Assembly (NCBI GenBank): GCA_019115825.1
Contig: DXCV01000071.1
Coordinates: 1 to 33,751, forward strand
From: Candidatus Bacteroides pullicola
GTDB lineage: Bacteria; Bacteroidota; Bacteroidia; Bacteroidales; Bacteroidaceae
Direction: 5' to 3'
DNA length: 33,751 nucleotides
The translations under genes and the position numbers were made by a program. Position 1 is the stretch's first letter, and the number at the start of each line of letters is the position of its first letter. Below the pieces are notes generated by a model. That model did not search any database. It was not told the DNA's origin and was given only the letters and a program-made list of their open reading frames with translations. Of this stretch, positions 1 to 7,600 are shown piece by piece.

Positions 1-1121
1 ACATCCCCGCCGTACACCTCCTGCAACAATACGGCGTGCCCAAGTTTCACGAGCTCCTGCGACAGGCGGGACTGACCACGCTCCATCGCCCGCCCTCGCA
101 CTACGGCCTGTCCCTCATCCTGGGCGGAGCGGAAGCCACCTTGTGGGACGTCACCTCGCTCTATGCAAAGATGGGGCGCAGCCTGCTGGGTTTGCCGCAA
201 ACGATGCCCCGCCTGCTCGCTTCGGAGACGGCGGAAGGTGACGGAAATTTCTTCCATCCCGGCGGCGTCTGGCAAGTGTTCAACGCCCTCACCGAGGTCA
301 ACCGCCCGGAAGAAATCGACTGGAAGTCCATCCCCTCCATGCGCCCCGTGGCCTGGAAGACCGGCACCAGCTATGGCTTCCGCGACGCTTGGGCCGTGGG
401 CGTCACGCCCCGCTATGCCGTGGGCGTATGGGTGGGCAATGCCTCGGGCGAAGGCAAGCCCGGATTGGTGGGCGCACGCACGGCCGGCCCCGTCCTCTTC
501 GATGTGCTGAGCCTCCTGCCCGCCGCCCCGACGTGGTTCGAGCGGCCGGACGGCGTCTTTGTCGATGCGGAGGTTTGCCGCCTGTCCGGACATCTGAAAG
601 GCCGCTTCTGCCTGGACGCGGACACCGTGCTCATCCTGCCTGCCGGACGGCGCACTGCCCCCTGCCCCTACCACCGGCCGGTCATCCTCACCGCCGACGG
701 CGCGTATCGCCTCCACCAAGAATGCGCCGACAGCGAGCCTACCCTGTCTGCCTCCTGGTTCGCCCTGCCGCCCGTGTGGGAGTGGTACTACAAGCAGCAT
801 CATCCCGAATACCGCCCCCTCCCCCCCTTCAAGCCCGGATGCGGCGGCGACGCCTCGCAGGCGATGCAGTTCATCTACCCCACCCCGGGGGCACGCATCA
901 CCCTGCCCCGACAAATGGACGGCACGCCGGGCCATCTCGTCGCCCGCGTGGCCTGCGGACAAGCCGGCGCCACCCTCTTCTGGCACCTGGACGACGACTA
1001 CCTGGGCGAGACGCGGGATTTCCACGAAATGGCCCTGCAACCCGCCCCGGGCCGCCACGCGCTCACGGTCGTGGACGGGGAAGGGAACACCGTGTCCGTC
1101 ACCTTCCATATCAGCAAGTAG
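1..1121 (+). CDS. pbpC: Penicillin-binding protein 1C, C-terminal part (5' end outside window)
   Basis: This is the 3' end of a bifunctional peptidoglycan synthase of the PBP1C type, which polymerises and cross-links peptidoglycan on the periplasmic face of the inner membrane. The frame is open from base 3. The visible part starts late in the transpeptidase domain: a segment reading LILGGAEATLWDVTSLYA is typical of PBP1C, and the conserved KTGTS motif of penicillin-binding transpeptidases is at 357-371. The catalytic SxxK serine and the glycosyltransferase domain must lie upstream of the window. After the transpeptidase comes a linker with several cysteines, then an immunoglobulin-like C-terminal domain of the BiPBP_C type (about 880-1115), which ends in a strand rich in Val and Thr. 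It is followed directly by a repeat array and no obvious strong terminator. The family call is secure; the gene symbol follows family usage. Confidence 0.88.
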   Translation, partial: IPAVHLLQQYGVPKFHELLRQAGLTTLHRPPSHYGLSLILGGAEATLWDVTSLYAKMGRSLLGLPQTMPRLLASETAEGDGNFFHPGGVWQVFNALTEVNRPEEIDWKSIPSMRPVAWKTGTSYGFRDAWAVGVTPRYAVGVWVGNASGEGKPGLVGARTAGPVLFDVLSLLPAAPTWFERPDGVFVDAEVCRLSGHLKGRFCLDADTVLILPAGRRTAPCPYHRPVILTADGAYRLHQECADSEPTLSASWFALPPVWEWYYKQHHPEYRPLPPFKPGCGGDASQAMQFIYPTPGARITLPRQMDGTPGHLVARVACGQAGATLFWHLDDDYLGETRDFHEMALQPAPGRHALTVVDGEGNTVSVTFHISK

Positions 1122-1153
1122 GGCTTAATCCGGACAAGTCCGTACCTTGATGA

Positions 1154-1239
1154 GGAATCAATGCCAATGATTCCCCCCAATCATTGCCAATGATTCCTAC
1201 CATCAATGCCAATGATGACCCCCATCAATGCCATTGATG
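1154..1239. repeat. Array of four 17-bp dyads, period 22-23 bp
   Basis: Four 17-bp units begin at 1156, 1179, 1201 and 1223. Units two (AATCATTGCCAATGATT) and four (CATCAATGCCATTGATG) are perfect palindromes around one central base; units one and three are imperfect. Outer bases change in pairs between units (AAT/ATT versus CAT/ATG), so the dyad is kept while the sequence changes. The linkers are C-rich, and one reads TTCCTAC as in the array downstream of hisB. The array lies 33 bp after the pbpC stop, outside any gene. Confidence 0.85.
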
Positions 1240-1350
1240 GTCAGTCAAGTCCGGCAGAAGACAAGGCTTACCTACGGCTTTTACCCCGTCTTTTAGTGTT
1301 TTTAACGGAAACAAGCTCCGGGGAAGAAGGCATATTGCGGGGAAAATGCG

Positions 1351-1358
1351 TACATTTG
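1351..1358 (+). promoter_or_regulatory. Bacteroidales -7 box of the NagB-like/LmbE gene
   Basis: TACATTTG fits the TAnnTTTG -7 element of the main Bacteroidetes sigma factor. It lies 49 bp before the ATG at 1408. No good TTTG -33 element is seen at the normal 19-21 bp spacing, so it may be weak or activator-dependent. Confidence 0.5.
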
Positions 1359-1407
1359 TGACATTGAAAAACAATCTTCAATATTTACTCATAAACAACC
1401 TTTCGTT

Positions 1408-3399
1408 ATGAAAACCAACTTAAGCTCCCAGATTACGCTCAACCGCGTATCGACCCGGTACTACCGTCCGGAGAACGCCTTCGAGCGTTCCGTGCTCACC
1501 CGTTTGGAGAAAATCCCCACGGACATTTATGAAACCGCCGAAGAAGGGGCCAACCAAATCGCCCTCGAAATGGCACAGCTCATCCGTGAGAAACAGAAAG
1601 CCGGTCGTTTCTGCGTGTTCGCCCTGGCAGGCGGCAACTCGCCCCGCAATGTCTTCGCCGCCCTGGTGCGTATGCACAAGGAAGAAGGCCTGAGCTTCCG
1701 CAACGTCATCATCTTCAACCTCTACGAATACTATCCCCTGGCGCCGGACGCCGTGACCAGCAACCTCAACTCGCTGAAGGAGATGTTGCTGAACCACGTG
1801 GACATTGACCCGCAGAACATCTTCAGCCCCAGCGGCACCATCCCCAAAGACACCATCTTCGAATACTGCCGCCTCTACGAGCAGCGCATCGAGAGCTACG
1901 GCGGCATAGACTTCGCCCTGGTGGGCATCGGCCGCGTGGGCAACATCGGCTTCAACGAGCCCGGCTCGCGCCTCAACTCCACCACCCGCCTCATCCTGAT
2001 GGACGGCGCGTCGCGTAATGAGGCCGCCAAGATGTTCGGCACACTGGACAACACGCCCATCAGCGCCATCACGATGGGCGTCTCCACCATCCTGGCCGCC
2101 AAGAAGGTCTACCTCATAGCTTGGGGCGAAGAAAAAGCTGCCCGCATCAAGGACTGCGTAGAAGGTCCCGTCACCGACGCCCTCCCCGCCTCCTTCCTGC
2201 AGACGCACAACAACACGCACGTGGTCCTCGACCTCTCCGCCGCCTCCAACCTGACGCGCATCCAGCGTCCGTGGCTGGTGACCTCCTGCGAATGGACAGA
2301 CAAGCTCATCCGCAGCGCCATCGTATGGCTCTGCCAGTTGACCGGCAAGCCCATCCTGAAGCTGACGAACAAGGACTACAACGACCACGGCCTGAGCGAA
2401 CTGCTGGCCCTCTACGGCTCGGCCTACAACGTGAACATCAAGATATTCAACGACCTGCAGCACACCATCACCGGATGGCCGGGCGGCAAACCCAACGCCG
2501 ACGACACCTACCGCCCCGAACGTGCCATGCCTTATCCCAAGCGTGTCATCGTCTTCTCCCCGCATCCGGACGACGACGTCATCTCGATGGGCGGCACCAT
2601 CCGCCGGCTGGTGGAGCAGAAACACGACGTGCACGTGGCCTACGAAACCTCCGGCAACATTGCCGTGGGCGACGAAGAGGTTGTACGCTTCCTGCACTTC
2701 ATCAACGGCTTCAACCAGTTGTTCAACAACAGTGACGACCAGGTCATCAACGAGAAGTACAAGGAAATCCGCCAGTTCCTGCGCGAGAAGAAGGACGGCG
2801 ACATCGACACACGCGACGTCCTGACCATCAAGGGCCTTATCCGCCGCGGCGAGGCACGCACGGCCTGCACGTACAACAACATCCCGCTGACCCACTGCCA
2901 TTTCCTCGACCTGCCGTTCTATGAGACGGGCCGCATCCAGAAGAACCCCATCAGCGAGGCCGACGTGGAAATCATCCGCAACCTGCTCCGCGAAATCCAG
3001 CCGCACCAGATATTCGTGGCCGGTGACCTGGCCGACCCGCACGGCACCCACCGCGTCTGCACGGACGGCGTCTTCGCCGCCATCGACCTGGAGAAGGAAG
3101 CCGGTGCCGAGTGGCTGAAGGACTGCCGCATCTGGATGTACCGCGGTGCCTGGGCGGAGTGGGAAATCGAGAACATCGAGATGGCCGTGCCCATCAGCCC
3201 CGAAGAGCTGCGCGCCAAGCGCAACGCCATCCTGAAGCATCAGAGCCAAATGGAGAGCGCCCCCTTCCTGGGCAACGACGAACGCCTCTTCTGGCAACGC
3301 AGCGAGGACCGCAACCGCGGCACGGCTGCCCTCTACGACAAGCTGGGCCTGGCTTCCTACGAGGCCATGGAGGCTTTCGTGGAGTATATCCCATTGTAA
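1408..3399 (+). CDS. NagB-like / LmbE-like (PIG-L) fusion protein
   Basis: This 663-residue protein joins two domains. Residues about 30-290 resemble glucosamine-6-phosphate deaminase (NagB/6-phosphogluconolactonase fold), with a sugar-phosphate loop AGGNSP at 74-79 and the family motif IGFNEP at 180-185. Residues about 378-640 form an LmbE/PIG-L N-deacetylase domain with the metal motif PHPDD (385-389) and a second motif DPHGTH (543-548), both intact. In the NagB part the residues that catalyse deamination in E. coli NagB (Asp72, Asp141, His143) appear replaced: NLYEY where NMDEY is expected (Tyr106), and RVGN where a DGH triad is expected (Val177, Asn179). So the N-terminal half may bind amino-sugar phosphate rather than deaminate it, while the C-terminal half could be an active deacetylase. 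Proteins of this length and layout are commonly annotated as glucosamine-6-phosphate deaminase in Bacteroides; that name may mislead. It stands alone, ending at a terminator shared with recA. Confidence 0.8.
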   Translation: MKTNLSSQITLNRVSTRYYRPENAFERSVLTRLEKIPTDIYETAEEGANQIALEMAQLIREKQKAGRFCVFALAGGNSPRNVFAALVRMHKEEGLSFRNVIIFNLYEYYPLAPDAVTSNLNSLKEMLLNHVDIDPQNIFSPSGTIPKDTIFEYCRLYEQRIESYGGIDFALVGIGRVGNIGFNEPGSRLNSTTRLILMDGASRNEAAKMFGTLDNTPISAITMGVSTILAAKKVYLIAWGEEKAARIKDCVEGPVTDALPASFLQTHNNTHVVLDLSAASNLTRIQRPWLVTSCEWTDKLIRSAIVWLCQLTGKPILKLTNKDYNDHGLSELLALYGSAYNVNIKIFNDLQHTITGWPGGKPNADDTYRPERAMPYPKRVIVFSPHPDDDVISMGGTIRRLVEQKHDVHVAYETSGNIAVGDEEVVRFLHFINGFNQLFNNSDDQVINEKYKEIRQFLREKKDGDIDTRDVLTIKGLIRRGEARTACTYNNIPLTHCHFLDLPFYETGRIQKNPISEADVEIIRNLLREIQPHQIFVAGDLADPHGTHRVCTDGVFAAIDLEKEAGAEWLKDCRIWMYRGAWAEWEIENIEMAVPISPEELRAKRNAILKHQSQMESAPFLGNDERLFWQRSEDRNRGTAALYDKLGLASYEAMEAFVEYIPL

Positions 3400-3422
3400 A
3401 TTTATATAGTACGATCATAAAA

Positions 3423-3457
3423 AAAGCCCGCTGATTCGTGATGAATAAGCGGGCTTT
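3423..3457. terminator. Bidirectional intrinsic terminator between the NagB-like gene and recA
   Basis: A perfect 10-bp stem, AAAGCCCGCT (3423-3432) with AGCGGGCTTT (3448-3457), closes a 15-nt loop. It is flanked by A and T runs on both sides, as expected for two convergent genes sharing one terminator. Confidence 0.85.
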
Positions 3458-3480
3458 GCAATTTTTGCTTTTTACGGCTA

Positions 3481-4527
3481 TTATTGCTTCTCTTTCTTCA
3501 GTTCCTCAAAAATCAAGCCTTCCAGTTCTTCGGCCAGTTCGGGATTGTCCAGGATGACCTGCTTGGCGGCGTCGCGGCCTTGCGCCAGCTTGGTGTCATT
3601 GTAGCTGAACCATGAGCCGCTCTTCTTGATGATGCCCATGTCCGAACCGAGGTCGATGATTTCGCCGGCGCGGGAGATACCCTCGCCGAACATGATGTCG
3701 AACTCGGCCTTGCGGAAGGGAGGAGCCACCTTGTTCTTCACAATCTTCACTTTCGTCTGGCGGCCCAGGACTTCTTCGCCGTTCTTGATGGCCTGTCCCG
3801 GACGGATGTCGATGCGCACCGAGGCATAGAACTTCAAGGCATTGCCGCCCGTGGTGGTCTCGGGATTGCCGAACATGACGCCAATCTTCTCGCGCAACTG
3901 GTTGATGAAGATGCACGTCGTGCGTGTCTTGCTAATGGCCGAAGTCAGTTTGCGCAGGGCCTGGGACATCAGTCGGGCTTGCAGGCCTACCTTGTTGTCG
4001 CCCATGTCGCCTTCAATCTCGGCTTTCGGGGTCAGGGCAGCCACGGAGTCAATGACGATGATGTCCACGGCCGAAGAATGAATCAACTGGTCGGCAATCT
4101 CCAAGGCTTGTTCGCCATTGTCCGGCTGCGAGATAAGCAGGTTGTCGATGTCCACGCCCAAGTTGGCGGCATAGAAGCGGTCGAAGGCGTGCTCCGCGTC
4201 GATGAAGGCGGCGATGCCTCCCAGCTTCTGCGCCTCGGCTATGGCGTGTATGGCCAGCGTCGTCTTACCGGACGATTCAGGGCCATAGATTTCGATGATG
4301 CGGCCGCGGGGATAACCTCCCACGCCCAAGGCGGCGTTCAGCCCGATGGAGCCGGTGGGGATGACGTCGATGTCCTCCACCTCCTCGCTGCCCATGCGCA
4401 TGATGGAGCCTTTGCCGAAGCTCTTTTCTATCTTGTCCATGGCGGCTTGCAGGGCTTTCAGCTTTTCGCTGGAGACCTGCGATGTGCCGCCTTCGTTCTC
4501 AAAGTTCAGTTCGTCTTTCTTTGCCAC
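3481..4527 (-). CDS. recA: Recombinase RecA
   Basis: RecA is the ATP-dependent strand-exchange protein of homologous recombination and the co-protease of the SOS response. The 348-residue product has the usual length. The Walker A motif GPESSGKTT is at residues 82-90, a Walker B-type strand ([10 protein letters not shown]) lies near the middle, and the loop sequence [15 protein letters not shown] followed by [22 protein letters not shown] is diagnostic of RecA. The start appears to be GTG at 4527, giving [10 protein letters not shown]; no in-frame ATG lies between it and the upstream stop. It begins 21 bp after the bcp stop and is the last gene of the CASDH-bcp-recA operon. I see no SOS-box-like palindrome directly in front of it. 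Confidence 0.98.
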   Translation of the reverse strand: MAKKDELNFENEGGTSQVSSEKLKALQAAMDKIEKSFGKGSIMRMGSEEVEDIDVIPTGSIGLNAALGVGGYPRGRIIEIYGPESSGKTTLAIHAIAEAQKLGGIAAFIDAEHAFDRFYAANLGVDIDNLLISQPDNGEQALEIADQLIHSSAVDIIVIDSVAALTPKAEIEGDMGDNKVGLQARLMSQALRKLTSAISKTRTTCIFINQLREKIGVMFGNPETTTGGNALKFYASVRIDIRPGQAIKNGEEVLGRQTKVKIVKNKVAPPFRKAEFDIMFGEGISRAGEIIDLGSDMGIIKKSGSWFSYNDTKLAQGRDAAKQVILDNPELAEELEGLIFEELKKEKQ

Positions 4528-4548
4528 TTTGTTTGATGTATTAAAGGG

Positions 4549-5007
4549 TTATTTGTCTGCATTCAGTATTTGCGCGGCGTGTTCCTTGGTCTTCACTTCC
4601 TTGGGGGTGATGATGCGCTCCACGACGCCTTCTTCGTCCAGGATGAAGGTGGTGCGGAAGGTGCCCATGTATTTGCGTCCGCACATGGTCTTCTCGCCCC
4701 ACACGCCGAACTGCTCCACCAGTTTCTTATCCGTGTCCGTAATCAGGGGGAAAGGCAGGGCGTTCTTCTCGATGAACTTCTGGTGCGACTTCCCGCTGTC
4801 CACGCTGACGCCTATCACGGCATAGCCCGCTTGGCGCAACTCGGCATAATGGTCGCGGAGGTTGCAGGCTTGAGCCGTGCATCCCGGCGTGTTGTCCTTC
4901 GGATAGAAGTAGAGCACCACTTTTTGTCCTTTATAGTCGCTCAGGCGGATTTCCTCGCCTTTCTCGTTGATGCCCAATATCTCAGGGGCTTTGTCTCCTA
5001 TGTTCAT
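4549..5007 (-). CDS. bcp: Thioredoxin-dependent thiol peroxidase (BCP/PrxQ)
   Basis: A cytoplasmic peroxiredoxin of the BCP/PrxQ class, which reduces hydrogen peroxide and organic hydroperoxides with electrons from thioredoxin. With the start at 5007 (MNIGDKAPEI) the protein has 152 residues, normal for the family. The active-site segment reads YPKDNTPGCTAQACNLRD: Cys43 is the peroxidatic cysteine, and Cys48, five residues later, is the resolving cysteine as in E. coli BCP. A longer frame to 5049 would overlap the upstream gene and adds no family sequence, so the shorter start is preferred. It begins 10 bp after the upstream dehydrogenase stop and lies 21 bp before recA, so it is co-transcribed. 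Confidence 0.95.
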   Translation of the reverse strand: MNIGDKAPEILGINEKGEEIRLSDYKGQKVVLYFYPKDNTPGCTAQACNLRDHYAELRQAGYAVIGVSVDSGKSHQKFIEKNALPFPLITDTDKKLVEQFGVWGEKTMCGRKYMGTFRTTFILDEEGVVERIITPKEVKTKEHAAQILNADK

Positions 5008-5017
5008 GTCTATGTCA

Positions 5018-6211
5018 TTAAAGTTCCAAATCTCCGTCAAACACCTCATGCCAGGGCAGTCCCTGCTTGTTCAGTTGCTCCATGAAGGGGTCGGGGTCGA
5101 ACTCTTCCACATTCCATACGCCCGGACGCTTCCACAAGCCTTTGAGGAACATCATGGCACCGATCATGGCCGGCACGCCCGTCGTGTAGCTGACGCCTTG
5201 CATGCCCGTTTCCTGGTAGGCGGCCTGGTGGCTGCAGTTGTTATATACATAATAGGTGCGCTCCTTGCCGTCTTTCAGACCACGGATGCGGCATCCGATG
5301 GAAGTCTCGCCCTCATAGTTCTCGCCCAGGTCTTGCGGGTTGGGGAGGACAGCCTTGAGGAATTGCAGGGGCACAATCTGCATCCCGTTGTAGTCTATCG
5401 GGTCGATGCGGGCCATGCCGATGTCTTGGATGACACGCAAGTGGGTCAGGTATTCCTGTCCGAAGGTCATCCAGAAGCGGGCGCGCTTGATGGTGGGGAA
5501 ATTCTTCACCAGCGACTCCAGCTCCTCGTGGTAGAGCAGGTAGGAATCGCGCGGACCGATGTTGGGATAGCTCAGCGACTTGTGGATTTCCAAAGGCTTG
5601 GTCGTAATCCATTGGCCGTTTTCGTAGTATCGTCCGTTTTGCGTGATTTCGCGGATGTTGATTTCGGGATTGAAGTTGGTGGCAAACGCTTTGTGGTGAT
5701 TGCCTGCGTTGCAATCCACGATGTCCAGGTACTGGATTTCATCGAAGTGGTGCTTGGCCGCGTATGCCGTGTAGATGCCGCTCACGCCCGGGTCAAATCC
5801 GCAACCCAGGATGGCGGTCAGGCCGGCTTCCTCAAAACGCTGCTTGTACGCCCATTGCCAGCTGTATTCAAAGTGTGCCACGTCCTTCGGCTCGTAGTTG
5901 GCCGTGTCCAGGTAGTTGACGCCCGTCTTCAGGCACGCCTCCATGATGGTCAGGTCTTGGTAAGGCAGGGCCACGTTGATGACTATTTCGGGTTTGAAGC
6001 TGTTGAACAGGGCCACCAGTTCGTCCACATTGTCGGCATCAACCTGTGCGGTTTGGATGTTCGGGTTGCCGATGGCCTTCACCACGGCGTCGCATTTCGA
6101 TTTCGTGCGGCTGGCAATCATGATGTCGGTGAACACATCCGGATTCTGAGCCACTTTGTGCGCAACGACGGTTCCTACGCCGCCTGCACCGATAATAAGA
6201 ACTTTACCCAT
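5018..6211 (-). CDS. Saccharopine-dehydrogenase-family protein, probable carboxy(nor)spermidine dehydrogenase
   Basis: A 397-residue NAD(P)-dependent enzyme beginning MGKVLIIGAGGVGTVV, a glycine-rich Rossmann nucleotide-binding site. Length and sequence fit the saccharopine dehydrogenase family branch that in Bacteroides and Vibrio makes carboxyspermidine or carboxynorspermidine from aspartate semialdehyde and a diamine, the first step of the alternative spermidine route. Conserved-looking stretches include LGCGFDPGVSGIYTAYAAKH and YNNCSHQAAYQETGMQGVSY. The decarboxylase partner is not in the window. The start at 6211 is chosen because it places the Rossmann motif at the N-terminus; an upstream ATG at 6286 would translate part of a repeat array. 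It is the first gene of the operon with bcp and recA. The family is secure; the exact substrate is from knowledge of close relatives. Confidence 0.82.
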   Translation of the reverse strand: MGKVLIIGAGGVGTVVAHKVAQNPDVFTDIMIASRTKSKCDAVVKAIGNPNIQTAQVDADNVDELVALFNSFKPEIVINVALPYQDLTIMEACLKTGVNYLDTANYEPKDVAHFEYSWQWAYKQRFEEAGLTAILGCGFDPGVSGIYTAYAAKHHFDEIQYLDIVDCNAGNHHKAFATNFNPEINIREITQNGRYYENGQWITTKPLEIHKSLSYPNIGPRDSYLLYHEELESLVKNFPTIKRARFWMTFGQEYLTHLRVIQDIGMARIDPIDYNGMQIVPLQFLKAVLPNPQDLGENYEGETSIGCRIRGLKDGKERTYYVYNNCSHQAAYQETGMQGVSYTTGVPAMIGAMMFLKGLWKRPGVWNVEEFDPDPFMEQLNKQGLPWHEVFDGDLEL

Positions 6212-6258
6212 TTCTTCTATAGTTATTGTTAGAGTTGAAAATTGATGTCTTTCGCTGC

Positions 6259-6340
6259 TTTGGCTCCGCGGTACATTGGCTTGCACTCCGCGGTACTTTG
6301 GCTCGCGTTCGGCGGTACTTTGGCTCGCGCCCGCTTGTAC
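6259..6340. repeat. 22-bp direct repeat array in the 5' leader of the CASDH operon
   Basis: Three full 22-bp units (6275-6296, 6297-6318, 6319-6340) follow a shortened 16-bp unit (6259-6274). Each full unit starts with WTTGGCT and ends with GTAC; the centres vary, with CCGCGG or CGGCGG before GTAC in most. The array lies between the likely promoter (6357-6364) and the start codon (6211), so it would be transcribed as leader RNA. Confidence 0.8.
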
Positions 6341-6356
6341 CCCCGCTTTGCGTCAG

Positions 6357-6364
6357 CAAATATA
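6357..6364 (-). promoter_or_regulatory. -7 box for the CASDH-bcp-recA operon
   Basis: CAAATATA on the plus strand reads TATATTTG on the minus strand, matching TAnnTTTG. It would give a leader of roughly 140 nt holding the 22-bp repeats. No clear -33 element is seen. Confidence 0.5.
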
Positions 6365-6459
6365 CGGCTAAAATCTAACATATTCATAAAATCTTCCTAA
6401 ATCATTTGGGCATTTGCAGGCAAAATGTGAACAAACCGCTTGCTTTCGGGTTTATTTCT

Positions 6460-6467
6460 TACCTTTG
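6460..6467 (+). promoter_or_regulatory. -7 box for the META lipoprotein gene
   Basis: TACCTTTG matches TAnnTTTG and lies 83 bp before the chosen ATG at 6551. The -33 region has no good TTTG. Confidence 0.5.
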
Positions 6468-6550
6468 CGGCGCGATGTCCGGACGTGAAGATGCCGGATG
6501 CGCCGTTTGTTATCGTTTATTTATGTTCTAAACTAAAAGACAACAAAGCA

Positions 6551-7348
6551 ATGAAGAAGATTTTAGTGACTTTTTGTTTGGCAGCCGTGATGACCGGCTT
6601 GTCCTCGTGTGGTTCCTCCAAGTATGTGACGGCTTCGGTGGCCGACATTGACGGAGAATGGAATATCATTGAAATAAATGGCACAGCCGTGGTGCCGGCT
6701 CCCGGACAGGCTTATCCTTATATCGGTTTCGACCAAGCTACAGGGCGCGTGCATGGCAATGCCGGGTGCAACCGCCTGATGGGCACCTTCGATGTGCTGG
6801 CTGAGCCGGGACATATCGACCTGAGCCAACTGGGCACCACGCGCATGATGTGCCCCGACATGACCGTCGAGCAAAACGTGCTGAATGCCTTGGCGCAAGT
6901 GAAGCGGTATGTCAAGCTGGACGATGAGAACATCGCCTTGTGCGGCAAGTCTGCCCGCCGCCCCATCCTGGTGCTGAAGAAGAAGGCGCCGGACATGACC
7001 GTTGCCGACCTGAACGGCAAGTGGAAAATCGTGGAAGCCATGGGCGTGGCCGTGCCCAACAGCCTGGAGAACCAGCCCTTCGTGGAGCTGAACGTGGCGG
7101 AAAAGAAACTGCACGCCCAGGCCGGATGCAACCTCCTCAACGGCGGTTATCAGACGGACGAAAGCAATCCGGCATCCATCTCCTTCCCGCAACTCATCAG
7201 CACCATGATGGCCTGCCCCGACATGGAGACGGAAGACCGCGTGAAGCAGGCGCTGAACACGACGTGCACCTTCGGCCGCTTGCAGGAAGGCCGCGTCGGA
7301 TTCTATGATGCAGACAACACGCTGGTCATGGTATTGGCGGCGGATTGA
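6551..7348 (+). CDS. Lipoprotein with two META (HslJ-like) domains
   Basis: A 265-residue envelope lipoprotein. It begins MKKILVTFCLAAVMTGLSSC, a signal peptide II with lipobox LSSC and the lipidated Cys at 20. Two copies of the META domain follow, at about 33-140 and 145-262. Both keep the family signature: a strand with GEW or GKW, then AGCN(R/L)L-G, then a T-R/M-MACPDM or RMMCPDM stretch followed by a helix ending NAL or QAL. META-domain proteins such as E. coli HslJ are linked to stress and antibiotic resistance, but the molecular role is unknown. The start at 6551 is preferred over an earlier frame start at 6440 because it gives a clean lipoprotein signal. It appears monocistronic. Confidence 0.88.
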   Translation: MKKILVTFCLAAVMTGLSSCGSSKYVTASVADIDGEWNIIEINGTAVVPAPGQAYPYIGFDQATGRVHGNAGCNRLMGTFDVLAEPGHIDLSQLGTTRMMCPDMTVEQNVLNALAQVKRYVKLDDENIALCGKSARRPILVLKKKAPDMTVADLNGKWKIVEAMGVAVPNSLENQPFVELNVAEKKLHAQAGCNLLNGGYQTDESNPASISFPQLISTMMACPDMETEDRVKQALNTTCTFGRLQEGRVGFYDADNTLVMVLAAD

Positions 7349-7377
7349 AAGAATTTTCATCTTTTCTCTGATAATTT

Positions 7378-7409
7378 TTTGCTTTTTTCAGCGGAATAGT
7401 TTACTTTTG
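7378..7409 (+). promoter_or_regulatory. Promoter of the histidine operon
   Basis: TTTG at 7378-7381 and TACTTTTG at 7402-7409 are separated by 20 bp, an exact fit to the Bacteroidales consensus. Transcription should start around 7415, about 20 nt before the leader peptide ATG. Confidence 0.8.
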
Positions 7410-7433
7410 TCGCGTCTAAGGATTTGAAAGTAT

Positions 7434-7484
7434 ATGAGGACAGTCAATACATATCGCCATCATCATCACCTTTCCGACGAATAA
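7434..7484 (+). CDS. hisL: Histidine operon leader peptide
   Basis: A 16-codon ORF encodes MRTVNTYRHHHHLSDE and stops at TAA 7482-7484. Four consecutive His codons (7458-7469: CAT CAT CAT CAC) lie between a perfect promoter and an intrinsic terminator ahead of hisG. This is the classical layout of a leader peptide for ribosome-mediated attenuation: when charged His-tRNA is scarce the ribosome would stall at the His run and stop the terminator from forming. Translation is inferred; the ORF was read directly from the bases. The symbol is by functional analogy with enteric hisL. Confidence 0.8.
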   Translation: MRTVNTYRHHHHLSDE

Positions 7485-7529
7485 AATCGGTGGGCGATGA
7501 AGTCGTGCGTATGAGTATGATTAAGGAAT

Positions 7530-7565
7530 AAGGCTTACCGGTGGATTGCTGGCAAGCCTTTTTCT
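7530..7565 (+). terminator. his attenuator: leader terminator
   Basis: AAGGCTT (7530-7536) pairs with AAGCCTT (7554-7560), and inside it CCGG pairs with CTGG around a 7-nt loop, followed by a T run to 7563 and TCT. It lies between the leader peptide stop and hisG. A possible competing pairing is ATCGGT (7486-7491) with ACCGGT (7537-7542), which would disrupt the terminator; ATCGCC (7453-7458), overlapping the codons just before the His run, can pair with GGCGAT (7493-7498). These alternative pairings are my proposal from eye inspection. Confidence 0.75.
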
Positions 7566-7600
7566 ATTTATGATATTCAACTAAACAACATAAAAAAGTT

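Noticed and set aside
1154..1239. CRISPR-like array
   Set aside because: Linkers are only 5-6 bp and no cas genes are near; the same holds for 6259-6340 and 11949-12011.
1420..3297. Long open frame (625 codons) antisense to the NagB-like/LmbE gene
   Set aside because: It is rich in Val, Asp, Ala and Gly from reading GC-biased codons backwards, shows no family motif, and the sense gene is well supported.
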